Source: Oxyruncus cristatus
Lineage: Eukaryota > Chordata > Aves > Passeriformes > Cotingidae
NCBI GenBank assembly: GCA_013399855.1
Contig: VXAY01001956.1
Location: 933,068 to 997,067 of the forward strand
DNA length: 64,000 nucleotides
Direction of reading: 5' to 3'
The notes beneath the pieces were generated by a model, which was given only the letters and a program-made list of their open reading frames with translations, searched no databases and had not been told where the DNA came from. The position numbers and the translations under genes are program-made. Of this stretch, positions 35,450 through 50,400 are shown piece by piece. How positions within the stretch are numbered: the first letter of the stretch is position 1; every line of letters begins with the position of its first letter.

Positions 35450-38400
35450 ATTGTTTGCACTGCTGAAAAGGAACTGCGATGGAGAGTACGGTATCGGTTA
35501 TTTTCGTTGTATCCTTTTCCATACTGCTGTGTGAAAGTTACCATCATGCAGTGGAGACCGTTACAGTTGTGCATACATCAGAGAGAGCTTTTCCAGAAAA
35601 GACAGTGGGCATTAATTCTGACTTGGCAGGACTAATACAGAAGTTTCACCTTCAAGAGCTTTTTCATCGTTATGGAGAAAACAACTCTCTGTCAATTGAT
35701 GGGTTTAGAAAACTTCTCCAGAACATAGGTATAGATAAAATGAAAAGGATTAAAATAGGCCATGATCATGATCACCATGATCATGATCATGACCATGACC
35801 ACCATGATCATGATCATCGCGATCACGACCACGACCACCACGATCATGATCATCATGATCATGACCATGACCATGACCATGACCATGATCATGATCATCA
35901 CTTTCACCATAATCATGTTTCGTCGAGTAAAAGCTCCGAGAAGGCTGCTTGTCCAAACCATGAATCTGATGCTAACAAAGACCGCAGGAACAGCCACGCG
36001 AAGGAACCTCATAAAGCGGAGAATGTGGAACACCAGCAGAACTTTGTACGCAGCAAGAACACTGTTAATGAAATAATGGCATCTGTCATCACTGCTTCTG
36101 CAGGAGGCCGCTCCGAGTTGCAGAATGTGCAGCCTGGGGAAGTCAAGACAGTTGCTCGCTCAGGACTGACCGGCCCCAGTGCTGTCAACGTCACGGGCGG
36201 CCGCAATGCGAGCTGGCTGGCTGTCAGCAAGGCAAATGAGTCTCGTGCTTCCCCGAAGGAGTTGGAAGGAGGAAGTTACCTGTATTCTAAATTGAAAAAA
36301 CAAAGCACTCAGGAGGTGAGACCAATTCTGTTGTATTCTAAGAATCGTGGCTCATTTTTCAGATGCTTGTCGTTCAGCTGGGTGCAAGCTTTGTGGTCTA
36401 ACGATACCCATGGCAAAACACAGGCAAACAACTTGCCTTAAAACTTTTTGAAGGAATGTCGTGTCATGTTCACAAACTGAGAGGAAAATTAAGTATAAAC
36501 AGACACTCTGTTTAATATATTTATAATTTATATAATATTTTAAAATATTACTAAAAATGAAAAACATTTTAAATTTAAAACTTGCAGTTCTGCCTGAAGT
36601 TAGTCTCTGTCTTGTTTTTCTAATAATGTGATGAAAGTAAAAAAATCTAGTTAAAATACTGTCATTCTTATCAAAGCTGGCACAGTTGTGATAGTGTAGA
36701 ACCATCTTCCTTCAACCCCCTCCCCTCCCCATCTTCAAGACTGTATAGAAACGAACTGTAAAAAGGATTGCATCAAAAAGTTATCTGGTACTTTAAAATA
36801 GTAAAAATTAGGGCCAATAAAGTCAATAGTTGTGTTGTAGACAGTTTTCTTACACAGTCAAATCCTCTTCCATTAAAGCCATTAAGAGGCAATTGGGGTC
36901 TTAACATTTACAGCCATGCCAGGTAATTCAGAGTGTTGTGTAACGTGTGACTGTAGGTGCTGAATTCAGAAGTTGTTGCTGTGTTCTGCACAGTCAGAGC
37001 AGAAGTACTACTGTTCTTTAAGCTCGGTGAGACTACACTGAGGTCATCCAATGGGGAGCTCTCTACTAGAGGAATTGTATGCAGAACATGCTCTCTGCAA
37101 GACTTTCCACAGTAGTCACTTCTCTAAAAAGGTGTTTGACCTTGTTACAGCTTCCTCATGTGGCCTTTAAAACAGAACGAAAAGTATTAGGCTTTTTCTA
37201 TTTATACAGCAAAAAGCATCTGACCCACTTGTGCTGAGAATAAATGATAATTATGTGTCATCTACCAGGACTCCCAAATGAGCTCTCAGGGAGAGGAAAG
37301 GAGTGGAAGAACATTTTTTACTTAAGTTGGTCTGTTACCAGTTTTTGAGTTGTGTTGATACAGCTGTTTTCATATGGTGCCATTGCATTTCAAGTAAGAT
37401 GGGATGTGCAGTCCTTTTAAGGTATATCATGGTATTTTGGTTCTGGTTAATTTTTAACATATGTCTTACTTCCACAGTGCTCAAATGCTTCAAAACTGAT
37501 GCAGTCACATGGAATAGGCACTCAAGTATTGTTGTCTGCTACAGAATTTAGTTACCTCTGTCCAGCTCTTATTAATCAGATCGATGGCAAGTACTGCATA
37601 GTCCATGCAACTAGTGAAAAAGCTGAAACTCCTCCAAAAAGTTACTCTCTGCAGATAGGTAGGTTGTTTTTTAACATCAGTGCTTAAAGGAGACATGTTT
37701 CTGTTGGTTATTAGTCTTTGTGGCTTACCTGTGATCAGAAGTGTTTGATAACAGAAATGTTAAGCAAACAAAATCATATACAGGTGCTACTTATTGTTGT
37801 TACTACTTTATTTATTTTTTTTTTCCAGCCTGGATTGGTGGCTTTATATCCATCTCCGTCATCAGTTTTCTTTCCTTGCTGGGTGTTATATTGGTGCCGC
37901 TGATGAACCGCGTATTTTTCAAATTTCTTCTAAGTTTTCTTGTGGCACTGGCTGTGGGGACCTTGAGTGGAGATGCCTTCTTACACCTCCTTCCACATGT
38001 AAGTATTAATTACTGTTTCATTTCTCATCTCAGAGAACTTAACACCTGTCTGTAATACTTAATGATAATTTTAATCCCTTTTAATTAATACCAGTTTGGT
38101 GAGTCATTTTTCAGCCTTGTAAGAGAGATTGTTTGATGGAATGGTTTTCCATTTGAAACTGTTTGCGTTACTCATTTCAGTCCTTACAGTGCAAGAACTT
38201 CACAGCATTATCCCTCTCTCTATTTCCTGGTTTTAGTCATATATGCTGCCAAGTCACTTACTGTTCCTTGTATGCAAGAATTTTACATAAATGTTCTTAG
38301 TGGTTTGTGGCAATGCTGCGTGTTCTTTTTCCAGGTTAATGGACTTTACAGATAGTGGAAATTGCTCTAAACTCTTTAAATGTGGAACGGATAGTCAACT

Positions 38401-41400
38401 ATTTTCTGTTATAAGCCGCTTACTTTGATGGCTTGTCAATAGTAATTTTTTTATCAGAATCAAGCATTTCTGAAGTCCAGGGAAAATAGTACTTGATAGA
38501 CTTTGGAGTTGTTTTTATGTAATATGGGCAATGAAATAGGTAGAAATTTAGCAATCAAATTCCCTTCTTGAAGCTCATAAACAAACATTTTCCCACTTCA
38601 CCTCCCAAAAGTAACTTGTTCCAGCTTTCAGGAAAGTATAAGGGTTTAGCTTCAGTAAGTGGGTGAATACCAGGCCTCTTCTCAGTCCTTACAATGTTTC
38701 TTCCTATCAACAAATTTCCAGTCAATGGATTTCTTTGTAATTGTGTGAGTCTGTATGCAGAGCATTTACCCTGTGAAAATTGTCAAGTCTGGCCTCCAGA
38801 CATGAGGAAAATAATATGGAAAAATACTTTCTATGTTTCTAGTGTAACAGTTCTTCTGAATGTAATAATTTTCCCCTTTTGGTTCTCCCTTTAGTCTCAT
38901 GGAAACCATCACCATCACCATGAAAAGCCTCTGACTGAACAAAACAAAGGCTCTATGCACAAACATCCTGTGTTTCAAAGTACAGAGGAGAGTGCTTACC
39001 TGGATTCTACATGGAAAGGACTTACAGCACTTGGAGGCTTGTACTTCATGTTTCTAGTGGAGCATTTGATCACTTTAATAAAGCAGTTTAAAGACAAGAA
39101 GAAAAAGGTAGGGATATTACTACTTTGAAGCTATATTGTATTGCATGCTTATTTCTGAAAACACTTATTAAAACCCTTTTGTGAGTATAATATGTTGTTG
39201 ATTTAACAGCAATAGCTGCCTTAATTAGTGTTAGAATTTCATTTCTTTTGGTGATACATATACTTTTAAACTGCATGATTACCTTTTTGTGTGGTCCCAT
39301 TATTAAGGGCTTTTAGTTATTTCCATAAGCAGACAATATAGCATAGGCTTGATGTCACAATGAATTGTTTAATAAGCAAATGTCCTAATGTCCAAATGCA
39401 CCCTTTGTTTTAACAGTGGTTTGAGAAGTCACTGATCATTACTGACTTCCTTCTGACTGAGTTTTGGCATGTCATAAATGTTGGTAACTTGCCAATAGCT
39501 GGTTCTTTAGAGACTAGTGTAGCCAGGAATAATGAATGATGTAAAAGCTGACTCAGTAAAAAAAAGATACAGGAAAAGCTGGTGATATAATAAAATCATA
39601 GAATGCTTTGGGTTGGAAGGGACCTTGAAGGTCATCTGGTTCCAACAATCTTAAGCTTTAGTTGAAGAAAGTTAGTAAGCTGCTAATTACTTAGCTTAAA
39701 AATAGCTAATTGATAGGCTACGACAATGACTGATAATCTCTTAAATTTTATTGTTAAATTGGTCATTGATGCAGTAGTCTTGGAGCAGATGCCATGTAAG
39801 GTCTTTGATCATGGGAGCTCGTGTTGGTGTGGTTTATACTGAAGCTAAACTAACTGTGAGCTTTCGCTATCTGTAGTTAAGTTTGTTTGACAGGAAAGAA
39901 AATGAAGAGTTTCAATCAAAGAGAGTATTTTCTGTGTCCTTCTCTGAGCCACAGGAATGGATCTCCTGTTAGACTAATTACACTCTTCCAGATACTGAGT
40001 CACTGATCATAAACTGTTGAGATACAGACATTAGTGAGCAAAGATTAGAGATTTTACTTGCTTTTCCTTCTGTACGTTATAAAAACCCCCATTATATTGA
40101 CATTGCAATAGAAGAGAATGAGCGCAATAACATCTACTTGGTATTTGATGTTTTTGTCTTCTCAGCTAACCCCTCTGCTTATTCCTTACGCAAAAATGTG
40201 GTCTGTTTATGTGTGTGGGTTTGTTGTTTGTTTGTGGGTTCTATTGTTTTTTTTCTTCTCTCCTGTGGAGCCTGAGGAATCCTTGTCGTCTTATACTTAG
40301 CTGGGTTTCTAATATTCCTCTTCTCCACTCTTTATATGGCATCCATGTTGTCCTCTTTCTGTGCAGGCTGCATAAATATTGTGAATATAATGTTGCTTAT
40401 GTATATCCTGAAAAATAAGTACGATATTAGTAACCACAGTATTTTCTTTTGGACTAAGAAAAAAAATGAAGACGATGGAGAAAGTAAGAAGTTTTCAGCG
40501 AATGAAGAAAAGTTAGATGCAGATGATCGTAAGTCTCACTAATATTTCACAGTTGCTATTTTGTGGCAGAGCTGTTTAAAAAACGCCTGATTAATGGCAG
40601 CTCATAGATCTGCTTCTTACTGTAGTTTGGATCACTGCCTACTTGAATTCTTTCCAAAACCAAACCTGTCTGTGCTTCGATATATAGAGGGCTAGCTCTA
40701 TTTGCTGCTTTCCTTTAAAAAGGATCAATAGGTTGGAAGTGGAGAACTCACAGTTTTGAAACCTTGAGCTTTTTAATTATGGGTTTAGCAGCAGAAGTTG
40801 AAGTCATTCTGTGAAGCTCGCCTGGCCATGGCTGTCTCAAATACAGCTGTGCCTGCTGGCTTCTACACTTCTCTTTAGACTGTTAGATGTTATATGTGTG
40901 ATTCATTATTTAGATTTCTGTGTATCTTAAGTCTGGATTTTGTTAGTTTGATTATTTATAAGGGTGATAATCTAAAATTCTAGATGTTACTTGAAATATT
41001 CGGAGTGCGAATGATCGTATGTCCCCAAGGTCACGCTTTAATCCAAACTGCACCTCAGTAGATACTTCTTAGCTCTTGTAGCTAAAGGATATGCTCAGTT
41101 TTTCAGAATAATTTTATAACTACTGAAAAAGTTGTCTCTAAGGTAGAAAAAACCCTGTTAATTTATTCATTTAATTGCAGGGGAAGAATTTAGCAAGTTT
41201 TAGGAGTTAGTTAAAATAACTAACCTTAGGGTGCCTTGATCTCATGATTTGTGTTGATGACTTCATTTCTGTGTGTTTATTTTTCATGTGTAAAACCACA
41301 GTGCCTGTATTTATATGAAATACGGGAGTTTCCAAAATTATCTATGACGTAATCCTCTTCTGTGTCCTTATTCTTCAGCTGTAAGATGAATAAATGGCAC

Positions 41401-44400
41401 ATGCTTTTCAGATACTTGGTCTTCCTGAAGCAATTGAACTAACAGCCTTCATGCTGTGAAACTGGGACTTAGAGCCTTATGCTGTTGTGTTTAAATTGCA
41501 CTGGGTCTTAGACTAAAAGCTTTTTTGCCTTTTAGTAAGCATTTTTGGCCATAATGTAAGGGCTGTTTCAGCAGTTGGGGCAGAAACTAAAAGTTTTTCT
41601 TATTTTGAGCTATTGGGAATTATCTCTGAAATCTGATTAAAGAAAATAAGTTGTGGGAACCCTTAAAAATAAAATTTTGGGTGCAAGAACCTGCCTTATC
41701 AGTCTCATCTTCTAGATTAACTGGTTTCTTCTTTACCGCATCACATATTCAACTTGTTTGTTTGTTGCTTCCTAGATGTTTTTAAAAATGTATAACATTT
41801 ATACTCTGGGTTTTTGTAACAGGGCCTGAGGGCTATCTAGGGACAGACTCTCAAGATCCATCAGCCTTCATGTCTCAGCAGCCAACTGTACAAGAGGAAG
41901 AAGAAGTGATGATAGCTCATTCTCATCAGGAGGAGGTTGACAATGAATATGTGTCCAGGGGCTGTAGAAACAAATGCCATTCTCACTTACACGATACTCT
42001 AGGACAGACAGATCATCTTAGTCACCATCACCATGACTACCATCATATTCTGCATCACCATCATCACCAGAACCATCATCCCCACAGTCACAGTCAGCGC
42101 TACTCACGTGAAGAACTGAAGGATGCAGGGATAGCAACTCTGGCATGGATGGTGATTATGGGAGATGGACTACACAACTTTAGTGATGGCCTAGCAATTG
42201 GTGAGTGTTAACTTGGACTCTGCAGCTTTGTTATATGTGAAGACGGTGAAGTCTTCTTGCTGTCACTTACCTCTATTAGGAATGTGGCTCATTAACAGCA
42301 GACCTGTGAAGCCTAGACTTCGACAGCATCTCTGAATGAATAAGAAAAATCTCCAGTTTAGCAACATGGAGGTCAGTGATAAATGAAACAGAAATTATGT
42401 GCTTACAGCTGCGTTTCTTTAGGAAATCCATAAACTTTGCTACATTTTCTACTTTTAGCAAAGCTAAAGCTAGCATTTTTCAAAACTAAAGCTAGGCGTA
42501 TAAAACAGTATTTACGACTGACTTTTTATTTCAAAACCTGCAAGTACTCCACAGTTTTTTCAATCCTAATTAGTTTTATGACAAGCTTGTATTTTTCACC
42601 ACATACAGAGTAACCATGTTTTTTTTACTTCAGTCAGTCCACTAGTGTCATTGGCTTCTTTACTTCTTCTTCTCTTCCATCTTCACTTGTTATGTAGCAA
42701 GGTCAGGTTCTATAGTTGGCATATCTATCTTCTGGGCCTGGTTACATGTCACGTGTAAGTTCCCCTAGAGCACTGGTGAGTAGGGAGATTGGGCCCTGGT
42801 TTCAATCTACTTTAGCCTGAAGTCTACTCAAATGGATTGGGCAATATGTATGTGTGATTTCTGTGCTGCGGGAGGGAGGTGTACGTTCATTTTAGCTGTA
42901 AAATTAATTTGGTCCACATCATTGTGTTCTTCAGGGTGCTTTTACACTTTTGCATAACAGTTGTGTCACAACCAGATTTTCAGATCTTACCACTCCCTAA
43001 AGAGCAGCATTGCAGTTCTTCCTGGTGCTTGTACTAACCTTCCAGAGAAGGTTTGTGCTGCTTTTTGTATCCTAGGAGTGTGTGAGTAGGACAGTAGTTA
43101 GCCATTACCCGTCAAAAATGTGATTCATGGAGAAGATACCAGTGAAGTCACTGTATGTTGCCTTTATGCAGATTTTTGGATTAAGGATACCTATATAAAT
43201 TATAGCATTAACAGTTGGACTTGATCTTAGGTCTTTTGCAACCTAAATAACTCTATGATCTCAGAAGTAGTTTTCTTCAGATGCTCAGTGTACTGCCCTC
43301 AGTCTCTCTTCTTGCAAAAGGTTTTAAAAAAAATTTATTTTCTTAAATAGCGGTCATCCTCTACTCAGAATCTTGTTCCTAAAATTGAGCTTAATAGTCC
43401 ATTTTTAAAAAAATTTAAACTTTTATAAACAGTTATTTTACCTGTAGACGAAACATTTATCTTTTTGTTCCTTTTTTGTTCATGTCTCTCTTCTTCCCTT
43501 AACATGTTGTAGTTGAAGTTTTTTTCTTGCTAATGCTTCAGTGAAAATATTTCTTTATCACAAAAATAATAGGTTGAATATTTTGTTTTGGATTTTTGTC
43601 TGGGAAGTCAGGTTTGGGGATTCTCATTTTTTCTAGGAGAGCTAGACTACTGGTATTTCCAATTTAAAAGGTTAAAGTAAGTTATAGAAAGTGAAGTCAA
43701 ATCAGTAATCTTCAGTTCGTATGCTAATCTTTTCTGATCTTGACTTTTGTATTTAAAACTAATCTTTACAGGTATTGGATTCATTTCCAGCTTGTTTAGT
43801 ATACTGGGGGCAGTTCAGCAGTATCAGTCTTTCTGTAAATGTTATTGTAGGACAAGTTCATTCTTGTTTGAGGAGAAAACCCAATAATAACTGTTTTTTC
43901 ACAGCAGTATTGCAGTTGTTCAGATTCAGTCAATTCAAAGTATAATGTGAAAAGAGACTTTCTTATTTAATCTCATTTTTGATGAAAGTTGAAGCATGAA
44001 ATGTAAATTTTTGAGCAGATCAGTAGTGAAAATGTGGTAGAAGGAAGATTTGCATACAAATGACACACAGAATCAATTACCTCCTGGCATTAGGGAGATT
44101 TGAGAAGTAGCTATGACTTTATAGTTATGAAGGGAAAAGTATGAGAAAGGTTAATAAAGGCTTATTGAATGGGAGAGCAATAGCTTTTAGAAGTCCTGCT
44201 GTGTAGCTTGTTCAGGCTAATGGAAATACGGGTTTCCTTCAGTTCTGTATGTGCTGAAAAGTATTACAGAAAAACATCAGTTTGATGGTGTCACGAAAAC
44301 GCTACTGGTGTAGTATCTTACCTGTATTTAAAAGAAGATGCGAGTACTTCTGTAAAGATAGCTTTAGCCACCATAACCCTTCATTTAAGTTCATTCACTC

Positions 44401-47400
44401 TGTGATTTGTTATTCATAATTTCCGTCAGTTACTTCTTGCCTCAGATCTGTTGCGCTAATTATGTAGGAACAAGTTTTAGAAGTGCTTATTTTTTTGTTA
44501 GAGCCTGGAACAGTTGCATCTGACTCATTTGTACAAAATGATCATCTGTGATTTGGACTTTTCTGTAACTGCAACTAAATAAGTAAAAGGCAGAACACTA
44601 TTTTTACACTAGTCTTGCATATAAGTTTTTTCCTTTAGCTTTTGAAAGAAGTGATATCTTAAAAGTATATTTTAAGATACCAATGATGCTACTGAATCAA
44701 CTTATTGGTAAGGGATAGTGCCAGATTTATTGATGTCATCTTCAATCTGTTGATGTTTCAAGACTTCTTTTTAGCAGTGAAAAAGTAAAATATTTTTGTT
44801 ATTTAAACTTGTGCTTTGGTTACTTCTTACTTTTCCTTCTTGAACTTTGCAAGAATTAAGTTTACTGTGGTCTTGTCTAAAGCTCCAGTGCTCGATGTGT
44901 CACCTCAGCACTTACTTTCTCCTCATTGCCCCCCAGCTATGAATTTGTGTCATCTGCAAATTTGCTCTTGGTGCCATCTGTTTCATCCAGATTATTAGTG
45001 AAGCCACTGAAGAAAATTGGTTGCAGTTTTTGTCCTGGTGAGCTCTACTTCTTACTAGCCAGCCATCAGGCCCTGTTAGCTCAGCAGTCCAGCCAGTGTG
45101 CAAGCTGGTGTTTCCTCTTTGCCCAGATGAGGCTGCTGTAAGAGATAGTGTCAGAAATCCCACTAAAGTCAAGTTCTGTTATATTCACTGCTGTCACCGT
45201 TTCTGTAGTCACTTATTTCCTCAAGCTGGATGAAGCATTTGGAGAGGGATTTGAAGAGGATATTCAGCATGATCTTTCCAGGAACTTAGATGGTGCTGAC
45301 TGTTCCCTGAGTCCTGTTCTTTGCCTTTCTTAAAAATGGGAATAATGTTATCCTTTTCTCAGAGTTCCTCCAGGGCCTTCTATAGCCATGGTTTTCCACA
45401 GATGATAGACTGCAGCCTTGTAGTCACACTAGTCAACTCTGTCAGCACCCTTGAGTGTGAGTCCCATCCTGGCATGTGTATGAGTGTTTCCAGTTTTTTC
45501 TACATATCCCTCAACTGTTGCTTCTGTGGTTTGCTGTCCCTTTCTTTCTGGGATGGTGCTGGGATCTGGCTTTGCTAACGAGGACTGAGATGAAGGCTGT
45601 GCTGATGCTTTGCTCTTTTTATGTCTACTGCTTGTTTCCCTTCCTGATCTATCCACAGACCTGAATTTTTCCTGAATGTTGTTTCTCAGTGAACTTTCCA
45701 GTAGAACTATTTCTTGTTATCCTTGGAGTCTTGTTAGTTTTAGCTCCAGCTGGGCTTCGGTCTTCCTCGTTTGTGTTCCACTGCTTTTAACTTCCTTGTT
45801 GCCAGTCTTTATTCCTATTTCTTGTGTGCTTCTCTTTTGAGCCAATTCATTAAGACTCACTGCTTAGCTGGGCATGTCTTCTGTGAGTGTTCCTGCACCA
45901 GCCACCTCTTCTGGGCACTCTTTCCCTTTCACTGATACCCAGGGTATTGTGCACTTCAGTTCCTTAAAGAAGTCGAAGTCTGCTTTGTTAAAGTCAAGAG
46001 TCCTAATTTTGCTTCCTCCTTTCCCAGCCTCCTTCTTATGAATGAGGTAACTTATCTCAGTTAGCTCATTCTCTCAAGATGTTACTTTTTGCTGTATTTG
46101 CCATCAGTTTTCCCTTGGTTTGGTGCAGTGGGGTCAATTAGAAGGCTAATCCTGGCTGGCTTTTCTGTCATTTGTATTGAGGGAAGCATTACCAATACAA
46201 TTAAGGGACATCCTGGATTGTGTGCCCAGTACTGTTACCTTCACAGCTGAAAAATCTTCTGTGAATGGTGATGTCCTGAGTTCATAGGTAGCCTTAGCCA
46301 CCACCTTTTCTTGTTCAGGTGGTTTGTGAACAGTACTCCTGGGTCTCTTGAGTGCCAGCTACTGTGTCATGGCCTTGTGGCTCTTTAGCTGCTTATTGGC
46401 AGCACCTTGTTTGCTGGCAGGCTGCTGGTAGCAGCTGAAGAGGAAGCTGGATGTGATTGTGCACCCTGGGGGAGGCTCTCCCTGCAGCTGGGGACCTCCC
46501 ATGCTGTGTGTGAGCTGTGGTTCAGCTCTGCTGCCCTGCAGCGTGCTGTGTCCTCCTCAGCTGCTGCCAAACAAGACAAACAGCAAGCAACGGGAGAAAC
46601 AGAGAAAACCAGAAAGATGGGGACTGTTGCACTAATATGAGGGGATTTTTGTGTTTTTTTTCTTTCCCCCACTTAAGTGTAGTAGTTCTCTTATATTCAA
46701 GCTGCCTAGAATTCAGTCTTTCTCTTTGATTTCATGTGACTTACGCAGCATCTCTTACTGTTGAATTGACTTTCCTTTTTCAAGTGCCTGACTCTCAGAT
46801 GCAGTTGAACTCCTTTGTATCTTAAAAAAAAAAAAAGTTTTTTTCTGACCGTTTTTCCATTTATTGCATTTTGTGGGAAGGGTTATGTTGTTGGAAACTA
46901 TTGGTTCAGAAATGAGATAGTGAAATGTGGTTTACTTTACTTGGAAGATTCTGAAGGAGAATTTTGAAACTTAGAATTGTAAACAATTGTTCAGTTAAAT
47001 ACTTCCACAAACAGAAGAAAAACTTGAGCGAAACTGATATGTCCTAATTTGACACAAGCATGTGCAACAACGCTTCTGCACTTGATGTCTGAATATGCAG
47101 TAACGTTTTGTTCACACCTTTTTTTTTATCTTGTCTTTTCATAGGAGCAGCCTTTACTGAAGGGTTATCTAGTGGTCTAAGCACTTCTGTGGCTGTGTTT
47201 TGCCATGAATTACCTCATGAGCTAGGTAAGACCCCAGTATTTCCATACACTGCATGTATGTGTTCTTACAGGTGCACATGGGAGAATAAGTGATTTTATT
47301 CTGTGTCTCTGTAAAATTTGATTAGAAAACTTCATCTGTGTCAGGTTGTCTATTCAAGAATACTTTTAATTTACTTAAAGAGGGTTTTAAACATTTCTTA

Positions 47401-50400
47401 ATTGAAATAATCTTTTAAAAATTAAATATTTTGACTACTTTGTTTAAAGCTGTGCTTCTTGCTTATAGCGTATTACTTATAGTTGTTCTGTCTAGTTACT
47501 TGTAGCTAGTTATAGTTTAGTTGTAGTTTTTGTTCTCCTTGTATGTAACGTAAGTTGTGAATTGCAGGAGGATGCAAGACAGAATTTGCCTTTTTCACAT
47601 CTCTCTTTAATTTTCGTCTTGTGCTTGTGCTGCTAAAAGAAGGTCACAATTAGTCAAACTACTTTCCGCATAACATTTGCTGCTTTTTCATTAAGCCTTG
47701 CAAAGGACTGCTGTAGCTCTAAATTAAACTTGAAAGTACTCAGAAATCTTTCCTAGAAATAATTTGTCTTTCAAGCTCAAGGGATTTAAATTCATGTGCA
47801 GTCCCATGAGATATTATTTTTTCATGTTTTAAAATGTAAGTTCAGTATTTGGCTCTTTTGCGGGGCAGCTTGTGGGAACAGGACAGATCAGCTTAGTTTA
47901 ACCCGAGACAAAACTGATCTTCCCAACTGTCAAATCATTTTGAATGTGCAACTGGTGTTTATTTCTTAGCCATCATAGTTACAGTCATACTTGGTGTATA
48001 GAATGAAGAAAGAAAAGTTTCCTTGCACTTTAAGGTTTAATTCCCTAGAGAGTAGAACGTTCAGTTTCATTTAAAGGAGCTTGTAAAACCAGCATGTGTA
48101 AACATCAAATTCTGTATTAAACAGCTTGATATATTTGTGCAGTAATATTATACAGAAATAGTTATTCTGGGGAAAACATACCTGATTTTATGACTTGGGA
48201 GGAGTTGAGTCTTGTTCATATTAATCATGGAACCTTGTATTAATTACGTGTACTAAAAGTTGTTAGTTCAGATATACAAAGTAAATTCATGTTATGAATC
48301 TGATAATTTTAGATTCAGCTGTTCTATTGGTTTGGGAAACAAGAAAAATTCTTTTAAAATTTAAATCATACTTTAATCAGCACAGAAAACTTGATAAGAA
48401 ATACCTTTTTCAGCAGGGGACATGTAGTGGCATAGGAATATCAAAACAAGTGGGACTAGCTGAAGTTAGCTGGGATTAAAATTGTATCATTGTTGTTAAT
48501 GCTAAACAATGTTTATAATATACCACTTCATCCTAATTGCAATATCTTGTAGGAAAAGCTGTTGTATCAAATTACTGAACTCAGCTTTGAGGATCACTTT
48601 TGTTTGTTTGTTTACTTTAACTGAAGATAACTTATATAAGCTTCTATTACTCTGGTTTAGAAAAAAATATGTTCTGAGTTACAGGAAACCTGTTTCTGTC
48701 TGGTGGCCTATCATTCCTTCTCGTAAAATTAAGACATTAAGGATCATTTACAGAAATTAACAAAAAAATTATTTCAAAATTTATGAAAATACTTAAAGTA
48801 CAAAGAGCAGTTAGAGGATAATAAATGATAGAATCACCATTGCTTTATGCAATTGCGTGGGAATATTTTTTTTTTTTATGGACTTCTTTAGAATGCTCAT
48901 GCATATCAAGTACTACAACATTTTACAGTGGTGGTTTAAATGCAAACTACACTAAGATATAAAGGTCTTAAAGAACATCCAAAGCAGGGCTATGAAGATG
49001 GTGAAGGGCCTTGAAGGGAAGCCATACAAGGAGCAGCTGAGGTGACTTAGTCTGTTCAGCCTGGAGGAGATTGAGGGGAGACCTCATTGCAGTTACAACT
49101 TCCTTGTGAGGGGAAGAGGAGGGGCAGGCACTGATCTCTTCTCTGGTGTCCAGTGAGAGGACCCGAGGGAATGGCCTGAAGCTGTATTAGGGGAGGTTTA
49201 GGTTGGATATTAGGAAAAGGTTCTTTACCCAGAGGGTGATTGGGCACTGGAACAGGCTCCCCAGGGAAGTGGTCACAGCACTAAGTCTGACAAGAGTTAA
49301 AGAAGTGTTTGGACAATGCTCTCAGGCACATGGTGTACTTCTTGGGGCTGTTCTGTGCAGGGCCAGGAACTGGACTTCCATGATCCTTGTGGGTCCCTTC
49401 TAACTTAGGTTATTCTGTGATTCAGTGCAAAATTGTGTCTTCCGAAACTCCGAAGACTTTAAGGTTATAAACTTACAGTGTTTCCTGCTGTGTTTGTTTG
49501 CTGTTCTTCATGTGCACCCTTTAATTTTCTGTCCCCCAGTGATTTCTAATTTTGTGAAGGGAAAAGAATGAGACAAATGACAGCCTAGATAGAGTTTAGT
49601 AATCTTGTAAGTAAGAGAACTGTATGTAAGAGACGTGTAAGTAAGAAAATACTAAAATAATTACCTGAGAATGAAAACTTTGCGTGTGTTTTTCCTTCCT
49701 CTGTTGTAGGAGATTTTGCTGTACTTCTAAAAGCCGGTATGACTGTCAAGCAAGCTGTGCTTTATAACGCTCTGTCTGCTATGCTGGCCTATCTTGGGAT
49801 GGCGACTGGGATCCTAATCGGTCACTATGCAGACAATGTCTCAATGTGGATATTTGCACTTACTGCTGGCTTGTTCATGTACGTGGCTCTTGTGGATATG
49901 GTAAGTGGCTAGACTTACATGAATTTTATATAACACAGTTTAAGAATTAATGCTAATGTTATTTTCATCTCAAATTCTTCGGTCTTTTCTCCCTCAATTA
50001 ACTTTCTCTGTGCTTGGAGGTGCTAATGAGTGTAAGTGCTCAGTTAAACGTTAAGGTGCTTTTATTCAGATTACTGTAGGTACAGGCTCAGTTTTCCCCT
50101 TAGCTGTTAAACAGAGGCAGTTAACAGCAGAGGTAAAGAATTTGCTGCTGACAGTGATCAGTATAGCCAGGAAGACTGCAAGTTGCACACTATCAGTACC
50201 ACCAAATTTGCTACAACTTTTCCATTAAATCATTACTGCTTCTTGGCATGAAGACAGATATTTTTTAAAAATGTATATTGTACCTCCAGAAGTACATTTG
50301 TACAAGGTGGATATTTGGGAAAGCTTAACTGTCATTTTAAGAATAAAATTCTTGGTGGGGCTCAGTCAAATCACTTATTAAATAATCATATCCCGAGTAA

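Noticed and set aside
35692..36076. Frames rich in Met/Ile/Val or His/Asp opposite and beside SLC39A6 exon 1
   Set aside because: They are shadows of the CATGAT/CATGAC repeat in other phases. The + strand ZIP6 frame is supported by homology and splicing.
44912..45172. 86-codon minus-strand frame
   Set aside because: It covers a decayed CR1 reverse-transcriptase region in the wrong phase; the FADD motif is in another frame.
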